From: Globodera rostochiensis
Lineage: Eukaryota > Nematoda > Chromadorea > Rhabditida > Heteroderidae
DNA: 64,000 bases
Direction: 5' to 3'
Assembly (NCBI GenBank): GCA_018350325.1
Contig: JAEVLN010000003.1
Span: 331,985-395,984 of the forward strand
Of this stretch, positions 35,200 to 45,781 are shown in pieces. Within the stretch, counting starts at the first letter, position 1, and the number at the start of each line of letters is the position of its first letter. The translations under genes were made by a program, and so were the position numbers. Under the pieces are notes generated by a model. It was not told the origin of the DNA, did not search any database, and saw only the letters and a list, made by a program, of their open reading frames with translations.

Positions 35200-36990
35200 C
35201 TGTTTCTACATAAATTAATTACCATAATTAAAATATAGGAAATTTAATCATATACGTAGAGGCCGTTAATTAAAAATTGCGGGAATTTAAAAAAGTCCGC
35301 GCGGGATTCCCGCCCCCGCAAAAATCACCCATTGAATAAGAAATTTTGAAATTTGACCCGAAATACAAACTTTGTTGTACGAAATTAACAATAATATATT
35401 TATGCAGTTGGAGTTAATAACAAAAAATTGGACTTTGCTGGAAAAAGCAAAGAATGGAATGAGTGAGGATGGGGAAACGGCACAATGAACGGTGATGAGA
35501 ATGAAAGGATAAAAATGTTTTCTCATCCCCATCAATTCTTAAATCATTGACAGGCATTTTTGTGCAATAACGGGCTGATGATTCGGGATTGTATTGCACC
35601 TATTACAATAAATGATCTTTGAAGCAGAGAAAAAGAGAGTGAGAAAAGTTAAAAATGCCACAAAAAGTGCCCTATCGAAATCTCGCCCCGTCCTTTGAGA
35701 TTCCTGAAATTTTTTGAAGATTTTCGTTTAATTTGAAAAAAGATTTTAGACAGATGGGCAAATTTGTTAATTGTCAAGTAGTTTTCATTACTTTTTGAAT
35801 TTTTTTGGAATTTTTGCTTAAAAGCTAAATTGTAACAATCAATATTGCTCATTTTTATCCAAATTCTAAAATTGGAGTAAATGCAGAAATCCTTTTATTT
35901 TTCTTATTATATCACAATTTATGATTTCAATTGCGAATAATTTTTTATTTTTTAAATTCATGATAAAATTTTGAAAATTTCACAGTTCACCTTTTTGACC
36001 CTTTTCACCTTTTCATTTTACTTTTTCACCTATTTTCCAAGCCCAGCCCTGATATTAATTTTGTGTTTGATCTTTAATTTCACAGTTATGTACTTGGAAA
36101 TCAACATAACTATTATGTAACATTACTCCGCAAAAAAAAAAATTCTCCTTAACAGAAAAAGGCTGTGGAGGCAGACATTCTTATCCTTTTCATCACCACA
36201 ATTCATTGTGCCATTTCCCCCCCCCCCCGCCATCTTCACTCATTCCTTCCCATCAATTCTTAACTTTCGCCTTTCGTTAAGCCTTCATATGTCACAAATA
36301 ATATTGATTGATTACGTTGGCTTTGAAAGCTTTTGAATTGTTTCAGAACGTTTTTTGTGGATTTAAATAATAAATAATATGGGTACTTTTCCGAAATATA
36401 AATCACAGAGCACCATGAAGGGCTCGTCGAAGGCCCAGTCCTTCTTCATATTTCTTAAATGCTCCGAAAATTGAGACTAAGCTTAACTGAAATTTTTTTA
36501 ATTTCAATAGTCTCGAAAATTCATAGCCCTTGCCTGCGGATCGGCAAATGGACGTTGGGCTTAATGGACCAAAGACGATTTGTTACAAATTCTATAAAAA
36601 ATTCAAATTCCCCTTCGGACCTCTGAGTTCTTATGTTATTAAATTTTTGTATTTTTCTTTACATTTTTTTTAACAAAGATTTCCTTCAGAAACTTCCGTT
36701 AATACCGAGAATTTACATAACTTATCAATCAACGCCAGTGTGAACTTATCAATCAACGCCAGTGTTTGAAAACGTGCATCAATATATGCATGTTATTGAC
36801 AACAGATTTTTCGGATTTATGCGGTTGTAAAAATTGATCGGGCATTGCTTCCAAACGGATTTACAGAAATGCAAGCGGTGGGAAATGTTTTATAATTGAA
36901 CATTAAAAGTCATTTTCAAATAATTGTTTATATCTGTACAAATAAGCCAATTCGATTGATATAGTTTTTATGAAATCGCATGCGAAACGT
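35200..36990. other. Intergenic, no supported gene
   Basis: AT-rich. Contains the second copy of the dispersed repeat (35585-35695), a C-tract at 36219 and a short direct repeat 'CTTATCAATCAACGCCAGTG' at 36721-36764. Confidence 0.5.
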
Positions 36991-37019
36991 AGGTAGTCAA
37001 AACGTCCGGTTGCTTGGAA

Positions 37020-37212
37020 ACAGAGATCGGCGGGAACCGGATAACGGGAAAACACGGGATTCCCGCGGGAAAGGTACGGGATTCCCGAGGGAAACGTACG
37101 GGATTCCCGCGGGAAAGGTACTGGATTCCCGAGAAAATGTATGGGTTCCGTTCCCGCCCTTTTCTACCCAGTGGGATTTTTTACGGGAACGGAAAAACAC
37201 GGGATTCCCGTC
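37020..37212. repeat. GGGATTCCCG iterated palindrome block
   Basis: Six or so copies of 'ACGGGATTCCCG' with spacers such as 'CGGGAAAGGTA'. No bounding terminal repeats were recognised. Confidence 0.75.
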
Positions 37213-37496
37213 ACATTAAATTTGAATACCCCATTCCCAAAAAATTCGTTCCTAAATTCACAAGTTTTGTTGTTAAAAGAACGCTAATATTAATAAAATG
37301 TTTAGAGACAAGCATTGATGAACGCTGTTATAGGAGGGAATGCATTGGGTTCACACTGCAACGCCATTTATTTCCATCGCCCAAATTTGGTGGGTTTTTG
37401 GTCCAAAAACTGCATCGCGAAAGGGCGAAAAAATTATCAGAAAAATCCAATTTTGATTTCCAGACGTTTTTGGGTCCGGGATTCCGGATTTTGGCG

Positions 37497-38002
37497 GGTG
37501 TACTGCAGTGAACGCCCCACTCCAAAACTGCATAAATTATATACCAATCGCTTTGTCTCGACGAGCTAAGCTCGGAAAAATAGGTCAAAACACCAATCTC
37601 AAATGCGTTATCAATCGATAGCTCTCGACGAGACAAATCGATCTAAAGGTGCGACCAGTCGATCAGACGCCATTTAGATGTCGGCCGACTCCCTTTTACA
37701 TTGGGACTCAGTCGGCCGGCATCTAAATGGCGTCTGATCGACTGGTCGCACCCTTAGATCAATTATCTCGTCGAGAGCTATCGAATTGATACCGCATTTG
37801 TGGAGAGATTAGTGCACGGGAAGATACAGAATTTAAGCCAAAAAATATCCATTTTTTGGCCATGTTTAAGTGGTTCAAAAACCTGTTCAAACATTTTTCC
37901 TAAATTTTTGACCTATTTTTCCGAGCTTAGCTCGTCGAGACAAAGCGATTATAATATAATTTATGCAGTTTTGGCGTGGGCCGTTCACTGCAGTTTATCC
38001 TT
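37497..38002. mobile_element. Foldback element, about 500 bp, with long two-part inverted repeats
   Basis: The outer arms (37497-37590 and 37908-38002) share 'GACGAGCTAAGCTCGGAAAA' and 'CACTGCAGT'-type ends. The inner arms (37606-37690 and 37695-37796) share 'GACGCCATTTAGATG', 'CGACCAGTCGATCAGACG' and 'GATAGCTCTCGACGAGA'. The centre 'CTTTTACATTG' is a short loop. About 110 bp on the right arm are not matched on the left. No protein is encoded. Confidence 0.8.
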
Positions 38003-38009
38003 TTTTTTG

Positions 38010-39500
38010 GGAGCCGGAATTACGGACTTTTTTGCATCCTGTTGCATCCATGGCGCTTAACCAGGAGATTTTGTTTGGGTGGGTGGAAGAAGTTAATTTT
38101 TGCGATTGATCAAAAAGGGCAATTTAAATTTTCATTCTATTTTAGCCGCATGATTTTGTCCGACTGAGATATCGTCTGGGAATGGGCATCCATACTGCAT
38201 TAACTATGTTGGCAGGGCACGTAGTTTCTCTGAACGTGTTGATGTTCGAAGTAATAAGTAGAACCACTAATTAGATGGAATCCACATATTTCGTGATTTT
38301 TCAAAAAATTCCTTAAGAAAAATGCAATAAAAAAGAAAATGCACCCTTAAAAATCAACTTTTCCAAATTTTCAAAAAATGCACCCCTAAAAATGGACCTT
38401 TTTTCGAGACCAAAAAATCTGCACCAAAAAATAGAAATTAAGAATTTTGACTGAATTGCTTTTAGCACATATTTTGGCATTTTTAGCACATATAAATCCG
38501 GGCCCTAGTACTAAATAATAAGTGAACAATTTCTGGCACGGCTAGAAAATAAAAATTTTTCTGTTATCCCTTTCTTAAACACAATTAGCCAATGCTTCAC
38601 TTTTCAACAGGCGGCAACGGGACAACTTTGAAGTGTGTCTGCGGGTCTGATCGGGAATCTTTCCAATGTTGTCGAGTTTTGTTAGATAAATGACATGTTC
38701 TGTGCCTTTTCGGAAAGGAATAAAGCTAGACATTTCGCAAAGTTTAATACATTTTATTGCACTTTGTCGGACTTTTTGAGCTTATATGCGGTCTGCTGGA
38801 AATCAGACATTTGCGGTCCTGACCTTTGGAGCCCAGACTTTTGCGGCCATAATGTGAAGGAATTTCATGCCCCATTTTCGGACATTTGCGGCCTCAGCCA
38901 AAATAAGACATTTGCGGCCAGTCATTTCGCCAAAATTCAAAAACATTAATTAAACATATTATTCCTTGACTCTTGCTTCACATTATGATTGGAATATGCT
39001 TAACTCAACCATTTTAAACCTACATAGGACTAATAATGCAATGAGGGATGGCATTTAAGTATTTCAAATAATTTAAAAATATTTATCACTGCACTAAAAT
39101 TGGAAGAGGAATACTAGAAAGACTGAATCAGGTCTTAAGCTTGATCCAAGAGGTGTCAGTGAAAAACGCAAGAAACTTTGTTAAAGCTATATTTTGCGAT
39201 ACGATAATGATACTAATCAAAACAAAGAGCTTTACTGGGACATACAGTAGGTAAAGCACTAATTAATGCTTTTGAATTTTGGCAAAATGTCTTCGCCGCA
39301 AACGTGGGGTAACCCTAGAAATATGTTATTTAATGCATGATTACGGATTTCGTCAATAAAAAAAGGAAAAAACGACTTCATAGGGTGGCTTAGGCCTAAA
39401 CTAAGCTAGCTTAGGCCGGGAACGAATCGTCCTCCGTCCGTTTCATCGCATCTGCCTTTTTTTGTATTTGTGTTGTGATTTTTTTTGTTTAAGAAACAAA
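38010..39500. other. Intergenic with 'GACATTTGCGGCC' repeats
   Basis: No gene found. At 38800-38935 the motif (G)ACATTTGCGGCC is repeated irregularly, and at 38340-38420 'AATGCACCCTTAAAAAT' motifs recur (also near 58268). Confidence 0.5.
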
Positions 39501-39502
39501 AA

Positions 39503-42500
39503 ATGTTTTACGCACAATTTGTGCTTTCTAAGAAGGGACCGCTTGCAAAAATTTGGCTAGCAGCGCACTGGGAGAAGAAGTTGTCGAAGGCACAAATTTA
39601 TGAAACAAATGTTCAGGACGCGGTCGAAGAAATTATACAACCGAAGGTTTGTTGGATTTATTTTTTATATTTGTTTTAAAAAAATGACAATTTGCACAGG
39701 TCAAACTGTCGCTCCGAACCACTGGCCATTTGCTGCTCGGAATTGTGCGCATTTACTCCAAAAAAGCGCATTACGTGATGACGGACTGCAACGAGGCCTA
39801 CCTCAAGCTGAAGATGGCGTTCAAAGTGGCCGGGGCCACCGGACGGGACATTGAACATCGAGAGCGTGACCAGCGCGACGCTGCCACCACCAACAATAAC
39901 GCCAACGCCAATAACGACATTCCGGAAGTGAAGAGAAGAGAGAAATAGCAATTTGGTTTAGAATATGTTTTTTAAAAACCGGATTTTCAAGATTTTAATC
40001 AAAAATTCTTAAAATTACCACTCAAAAATAAGTGGGTTATATCAAAATTCCGGTTAACAGGGGACAAATTATAACCCGGGTCAGGGGCGTAGTCAGGAAA
40101 AATTTTCGGGGGGGGGGAACTCGATTCTTAGGGGTGCATTTTTTGTTTTTTTAAAATCGATTTTGTTAAGCTATTTAGTGAAAAACAAAAGGTCCCCCCT
40201 CTTGTTTTTTTTCTTCAAATTTCACTTCGGGGGGGGGGGGGGGGGAATTCCCCCCCTCCCTGGCTACGCCCCTGACCCGGGTCTCCAAATCCCGGTTTGT
40301 TCTACTAGTTTAGAACTCGGGTTGGCAGTCCGAACTCTAGATAGAATCGGGATTTTTTTGATTTGGATAACCGAAAAATTTTTGGAGTTCGGTTAGGGTA
40401 ACCGAAGAATTCCTTGGAACCGCCAACAAATTTGGAAACAGAAAATATGGAATTGCTTGCTTTATGTGCAAGATTTTTAACCGTTTTTTAGGTGATCACT
40501 GACTTTTACGACAATTTGCCTGAAATCCACGACTTCGACTTGGGCCCAATAAAGGACTATCAGCCAAATCAGAGTCGCATCGACGACATCACTCTTCGCG
40601 AGGATCGCTTTGAGACGTCCAGTCGCAGTGGGCTCGACTTTGTCGCAGATGCCGGGGCCGTCGGCGGTGTGAGGGCTCTTTTTGTATTATAGGGATTGCC
40701 AATTATATTTTCCGTTGGATTTCAGTGAAAAATTGCAACAAAAAAAAAGTGCGTTTTGATCGCAAAAAAAGTTGTGGATCGCCACGTTATATTGAAATTC
40801 ATTTTTGTAGTTGGACGACTTTGGCGAGCGTGAACATCTCCGTCGTTCGCGCTCGCGCAGCATTTTTGAAGAGATGGAGGAGGAAGTGGAGCAACAGCGT
40901 CGCGGCGACGTTCGCGCCTCGGGCGCACACAGTTTTGAGGCTGCGCGACACTCAGGCGGCCTTCCGATCGGCAGAGACGACGAATTGGGTCAAAAGCGGA
41001 CTGGGGCCGGTGGGCTTGAACTGTTCGACAACGACTTCAACGATTTTGGGACGGCCGAGGACCTGGACTTGCTATTCAACGTGGACGAACTGAGCAGGTA
41101 CAGACGGATTGTATTATTGTAGAACCAAGGGCCAAAGTGTAGAGTAAAAGTCATGAAACATTGAAAATTGGCAGGAAATTGCAAAAGTATCGAGAAAGCG
41201 AGAGTTTTGGAGAGAAAATGCGCTTCAGGCTATATTAACTTAATTATTTGAAAGAGATAAAACTGTTAACTTTTTTAAATTTTACTTTAAAAAAGGGATT
41301 AACCAAAAATTTCAGGGACATTGACCTCGGCGGACAGTCCGCTGCTCCGGCAGCGCCGGGCGCTGTTGATGATGGCGACCAGCCGATGGACGTGGACGGA
41401 GACGGGAAAATGCCGTCCAATGAGCTCAGCTTTCAACTGGAGCCCATTGAGCCGCAGCAGCGCAACCACGAAAGGGTGCGGCAGAAGCGCAAGCGGAAAC
41501 TGATTGTGGACGAGCCAAAAGTGATCAGTGGAGACGAGATGAAAGCCAACATGGCCGACTACAGGTTATCAGAGATCAGACAATTAATGATCAACACCCC
41601 AGTGTACACGTAAAGTTTTTCTGTAAACCATTTGCCCTCCCTATTTGTGCTTTAGCGGCCAAATTCGGGCTATTTTAAGAGCTTGGACAACTTGGCAGAG
41701 CCAATAGAAAAAGCCTAAGAAAAAAAGGAAAAAAATTGGCGTCGTCGAAAAAATTTGGATTTTTGACGAAATTTGTTTAGTTTGGGAGGGGCAAGCTTCG
41801 GAAATTTTTATACTATAGTGTTACAACAATATTTATGAAAATCCACTTTTTTAAAACCAAATTTGTTTTAATTAGAATTTTTAAAACTGAATTTTCTGTG
41901 CTCTGAATTACTATTTTTGCTTTGGCCTGCCTCTCTTTTGGTATTATAATAATAATGTTTTTTTTTTCAGAGACACCATTCAGCCAATTGACTTGGCCCC
42001 GCCAACCAAACAGTTAATGCGTTTGCGCGAGAATGGGCAATTGGAGAAAATGCTGACGATGCCCGCCTGTATGGTGCGTTTAAACGTCCAGTGTTGTAAA
42101 AGTTTACTTTAAATTTGTTTTTTTTTTTTGTTTAATTATAGGACTGGCTGTTGGACCCTGGCATTATTCGGGTGAGTGCGTTTTGGTGTGGGTCTTTTTG
42201 TTTGTTTGTTAAGAAACAGCTTTATTTTGGCACTTTTAGTTTTACCAGTCGCATTTGGTGCCCCATGCCAGGGAGGCCAACGACATGGCGTTGACGGATG
42301 AGCTGCAGCAGGACCTGCAGTTGGCCGAACACATTGAAGAGGAGCCGCCCCACAACAACATTCTGGTTAGGAAACAAAAAATTTTTTTTAGAACAAAAAA
42401 TTAACAAAAACAACGAATTTAAATGGTTTTGTTACTTTACTTTTTGAAGAAAAAAAATTGTGTGCATGTCCAATAAATTGAAGGAGCAGCAGCGCCTCGC

Positions 42501-43238
42501 CAATTCGCCGTTTGTGGACAACGTCGGCGGCGCCGTCGACTTTGTGCCACCGCTGGTGGACGGGACACTTGAGGCCGGCGGCGAGCCACCGCTCGTCGAC
42601 GCTACCGCATTTTCGCCTCCGCATTTGGAAAAACGGCAAACAAAACGATCGCGGGCACACGAGGTGATGAGTCGCATATTTATTTTTTCAATAATTGCAT
42701 TTTAAAAATTGTTCTGTTGGTATAGCCTTTCGTCCATTACTTTCTCAATCTAAAGTTTATCCATTTTTAGCGTGAAGAGGACGACGAGGACGAGGAGCTG
42801 TTCACCCGTCGGACAAAGAACGTCTTGCAGTCCATCTCGAACAAATTACGAGCGAACAACAACACCAACAAAGTGAGTCTTGATTTGATTTGTTCACAGA
42901 ATAAACCCATTCATTGTTGGTAAAATGCTTATTTCTGTCCCAACCAGTAGGGCATTTTGTGATTTTTAATTCTAAATCTCAGAAGCCAATTTTTTGTTTT
43001 GATGTGAAGTCTTAAATAGTAATCGCTGTGGTTTATGTGAATTTTGCATGTTTTACAGATTGTCTTCGAGGATCTGTTCACCAAAGGGTCCACGCGTCGT
43101 ACAGCCGCACAGAAATTCTACGCACTTTTGGAGCTGAAGAAATGGCAGGCCATCGAGGTGGAGCAGCGCGAGGCGTTCGGCACCATCGAAATTTCGGCCG
43201 GTGTCCGCATGCAGGAAACCATCAAATTGGCAGTCTAA
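39503..43238 (+). CDS. rad21: Cohesin kleisin subunit RAD21/SCC1, 11 exons, about 600 residues
   Basis: Subunit that closes the SMC1-SMC3 cohesin ring in the nucleus and holds sister chromatids together until separase cuts it. Exon 1 (39503-39646) begins '[20 protein letters not shown]', the family's N-terminal SMC3-binding start. Exon 2 (39700-39927) continues '[20 protein letters not shown]'. Exon 3 (40492-40668) has '[15 protein letters not shown]'. Exons 4 and 5 (40811-41097, 41316-41564) are acidic and end in '[12 protein letters not shown]'. Exons 6-8 lie at 41971-42073, 42142-42171 (30 bp) and 42240-42365, exon 9 at 42484-42663 and exon 10 at 42771-42872. Exon 11 (43059-43238) is the winged-helix SMC1-binding end '[20 protein letters not shown]'. 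Phases agree throughout, but the exon 9 acceptor is the least certain. Which nematode paralog (mitotic SCC-1 or meiotic) cannot be told. Confidence 0.93.
40082..40274. mobile_element. hAT-like MITE in RAD21 intron 2
   Basis: Ends CAGGGGCGTAGTCAGG and CCTGGCTACGCCCCTG are inverted repeats, flanked by the exact 8-bp duplication ACCCGGGT at 40074-40081 and 40275-40282. The ends are typical of hAT superfamily elements. The 193-bp interior has long G-tracts and no transposase. Confidence 0.9.
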
Positions 43239-43680
43239 CTGTTTTTTTTTAATTTTTGTACTTTTACCCGGGAAATTTGTACTTTCATTCTGAGGCGCCT
43301 AAAACAATTTCCGCCCCCTGACTCTTCTGACCCCCTCTTCTTTTTTTTTTGAATCTCGTCGATTTTGTAGGACTAACAAAAAGCATTTTGTGTAATGATG
43401 CTTCTCCTTCGACTTTTGGCAAGGAGTTACCAAAATTTACTGGCTAAAAAACTATTTTTTAACTTGATTTTCGTGTTGCCGTCAGTCGGTCAATTAATTT
43501 ACCAACTTTTGCTTTTTGTGTACGCCATTTCATTTTCTTTTACACTTAGTTGACTTTTTTTACATTTGTCATACACTTAACTTTTTTGTATCAATCATCT
43601 TTATTTTGTATCCATTTTTTTCAATAAAAAACACATTGATTTTGATGTGATCCTTTTGGTCGTTCGAAGTGGCTGGCGGG
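43239..43680. other. RAD21 3' region, no gene
   Basis: T-rich sequence. A polyadenylation-like AATAAA lies at about 43622, but it cannot be assigned with certainty to RAD21. Confidence 0.4.
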
Positions 43681-43689
43681 TACGGGCAA

Positions 43690-43925
43690 CTGAGTCTCAG
43701 CAAGCAGACCACACCGTTAGAAGAAAGTTCGCCAATTTGAGGTGCGTCTCGGCGAAATGTTCTTCTCTGTGCACGGAACACTGGTGATGAACGCATTGGG
43801 GGCGGACAACAGTCGAATCGTCCGGGCATAGTCATTCCAACCCTGGTCTGTCGTTGTGCCAATAAAGTCGGCACATTCGGGCCACTTTTGTCTCGCGTCA
43901 AACGCTTTCGGCAAGTCCCGTAATC
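43690..43925 (-). pseudogene. Cathepsin B/TINAG-like papain-family fragment
   Basis: A frame reads 'LPKAFDARQKWPECADFIGT' followed by 'DQGW', the classic N-terminal block of the mature cathepsin B-like domain. The catalytic cysteine block that should come next ('CGSCWA' in active enzymes) is not readable: the frame continues 'NDYARTIRLL', and neighbouring frames are open. A stop lies just upstream of 'RDLPKAF' in the same frame and no acceptor is evident. It is either a decayed copy or an inactive TINAG-type relative with a frameshift. Confidence 0.4.
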
Positions 43926-44333
43926 AATTGGATCCACCGCCTGCTTGAATTTCTGCGCTGCGCGTCCGTCATCAGCGCAACTCAGTCATTCATTTTTAAT
44001 TAATCGCGTGATAATCGGTTGATAATTAATTGGTTCAAATTCGTGTGCCAATTTTGAAATAAAGATTTTTTAATAGTTAGAGTTTGTCAATTGTAAAGTG
44101 GGATTTACATTCTAGCATCCAATTTGCTATGAATGCATAGGTACTTATTGAAAAATATTTCTTATTTATTAGAAAGAAAAAATAAAATTAGCAGAATTAT
44201 TCCTTATTTATACACCAGAATTTAATGACAAATTATTTTAAATTACTGGAAGTAAAATATGATTTTAATTTGTTCCGTTTGGTTTGCTTTAAATTTTGGT
44301 TTAAAAAAGTTTTTAGGATCGTCCTCGGTTCAT

Positions 44334-45740
44334 TCACTCGTTGGGCTCACTCGGACCTTCGTTTGCGTCAAGCATTCTGAAAATTAAAAAAAATGTTAAC
44401 AATGCGAGAAGAATTCAGACAATTTCATTCACTTACACGTCGCCGATGTCACTGCTTTCGATGAAACTAATGTTGATGAAATTCCGGTGAAGCTTCAATT
44501 CAAATTCAATTATTGCCTCCTTTTCCCACTTGGCCCATTTGTCCTCTTCTCGTCCAATTGGACAACGCACCAACAGCCAAAAGTATTTGTCGAAACGTCG
44601 CAATGTCAATCGCTCCCCCGTCCAATTGTTCTTCAGCTCAAATGGTTCAATAACAGCAGAAGGTGAAGGATCAAAAGCAATGATGAAATTGATCGGCTCA
44701 GCGGCGTTGACAAATGACTAAAAAACGAAGAGAATAATTACTAGAGCCCGGAACGAGACGAGACGAGATCTCGAAAAATCTCGACGAGATTCTCGAAAAA
44801 TCTCGACCTCGAGATCTCGCTCGACGAAAAATGAGCTTCACGAGATTTTTCGAGACCGAGATTTTTTCGAGAATCTTGACTCGAGATCTCGCTCAAAGCT
44901 CAAGTCCTGGCTCTAATAATTTTCTCTCAAACTAATTATACAAAAAAACCGAATTTACCCCTTTGAGTCCTTCCATTTTTGCCGAATAAAAGCTACAATA
45001 AAGCATCTTCGGAAGTCCATCCCCGCGGGGGGTGAGCAACCATTTGGTCACGGCTTGGGCAGAAGAAGCGCCGGCGTTGTCTTCGGCCGGAAATTCGGGG
45101 AAAAATCCACAGGACTCGATCGATCGGAGCTTTGCGCAGTTGCGAAAAACGGTCGGAGAGAATTGCCGCAAATGGACAAGATCGGAGGAGTACAAATCAA
45201 AGCAGCAAATGTTGTCATTGACCAAAGGCCAAATTTTTTGCCAAATAATTTCCCAGCTGTAGCGTCGGAGGTCGTTTTTGATGTAAACATTTGTCCCCGA
45301 CGAGTCGAAAAGACGGCGAATGCGTTGAAGGAATTCGATGACGGTTTGATCGACGTACCTAAAAAGTTTAAAAATCTGTTTAAGTTTTTTAGAAAGGACA
45401 GGACCTTATCATAATGCCTTTGAATCCGATCACATTGCCTGGAAGCGGCTCTTGAGGAATTGGCAACTTATCACCGGAGCGTTCGTTCACAATTTGTGCG
45501 TCATTCCCTCCGATTGCGCGACGAATTCTCAGCCGACCCAACGACCATTTCCTCGACTTGAAATGGACGTCCACCAAACCGTCCAATCGATCACTGATCA
45601 GTGCCATTTTCAATCCGACGTCAAATGGGCTAACGAATAAATTTGGAATTTATGGCTTTTGACTTGACTCTTCAGTAAAAAAAAGCCCACATTTCCTTCA
45701 TTTGTTGTTGCTGTTCCGATTTGCTTGCGTTGTCCGACAT
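44334..45740 (-). CDS. F-box-associated-like family protein, 332 residues, 5 exons
   Basis: Exons 45740-45691, 45629-45405, 45358-44959, 44717-44437 and 44376-44334 join in phase to a 332-residue protein. Landmarks are '[20 protein letters not shown]', '[17 protein letters not shown]', '[17 protein letters not shown]', '[16 protein letters not shown]', '[20 protein letters not shown]', '[15 protein letters not shown]' and a short acidic tail. From memory, this block order characterises a large family in cyst-nematode genomes often annotated as F-box domain proteins; that is recall, not a search. No F-box is visible at the N-terminus here, only a Gln-rich lead, and there is no signal peptide. 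It may act as the substrate-binding half of such proteins. Function unknown. Confidence 0.75.
44742..44915. mobile_element. TIR mini-element with CTCGAGA core in intron 3
   Basis: Starts TAGAGCC and ends with the reverse complement GGCTCTA, with flanks ATAATTAC and ATAATTTT matching at 6 of 8 positions. The interior iterates 'GATCTCGAAAAATCTCGACG'. It lies between exons 3 and 4 of the F-box-associated-like gene. Confidence 0.6.
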
Positions 45741-45781
45741 TTTGTAGAAATTCAAATTATTTTTGAAGTTCCTATGACACT

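Noticed and set aside
40163..40396. Open frame in RAD21 intron 2
   Set aside because: It lies across the hAT-like MITE and its G-tract and has no coding character.
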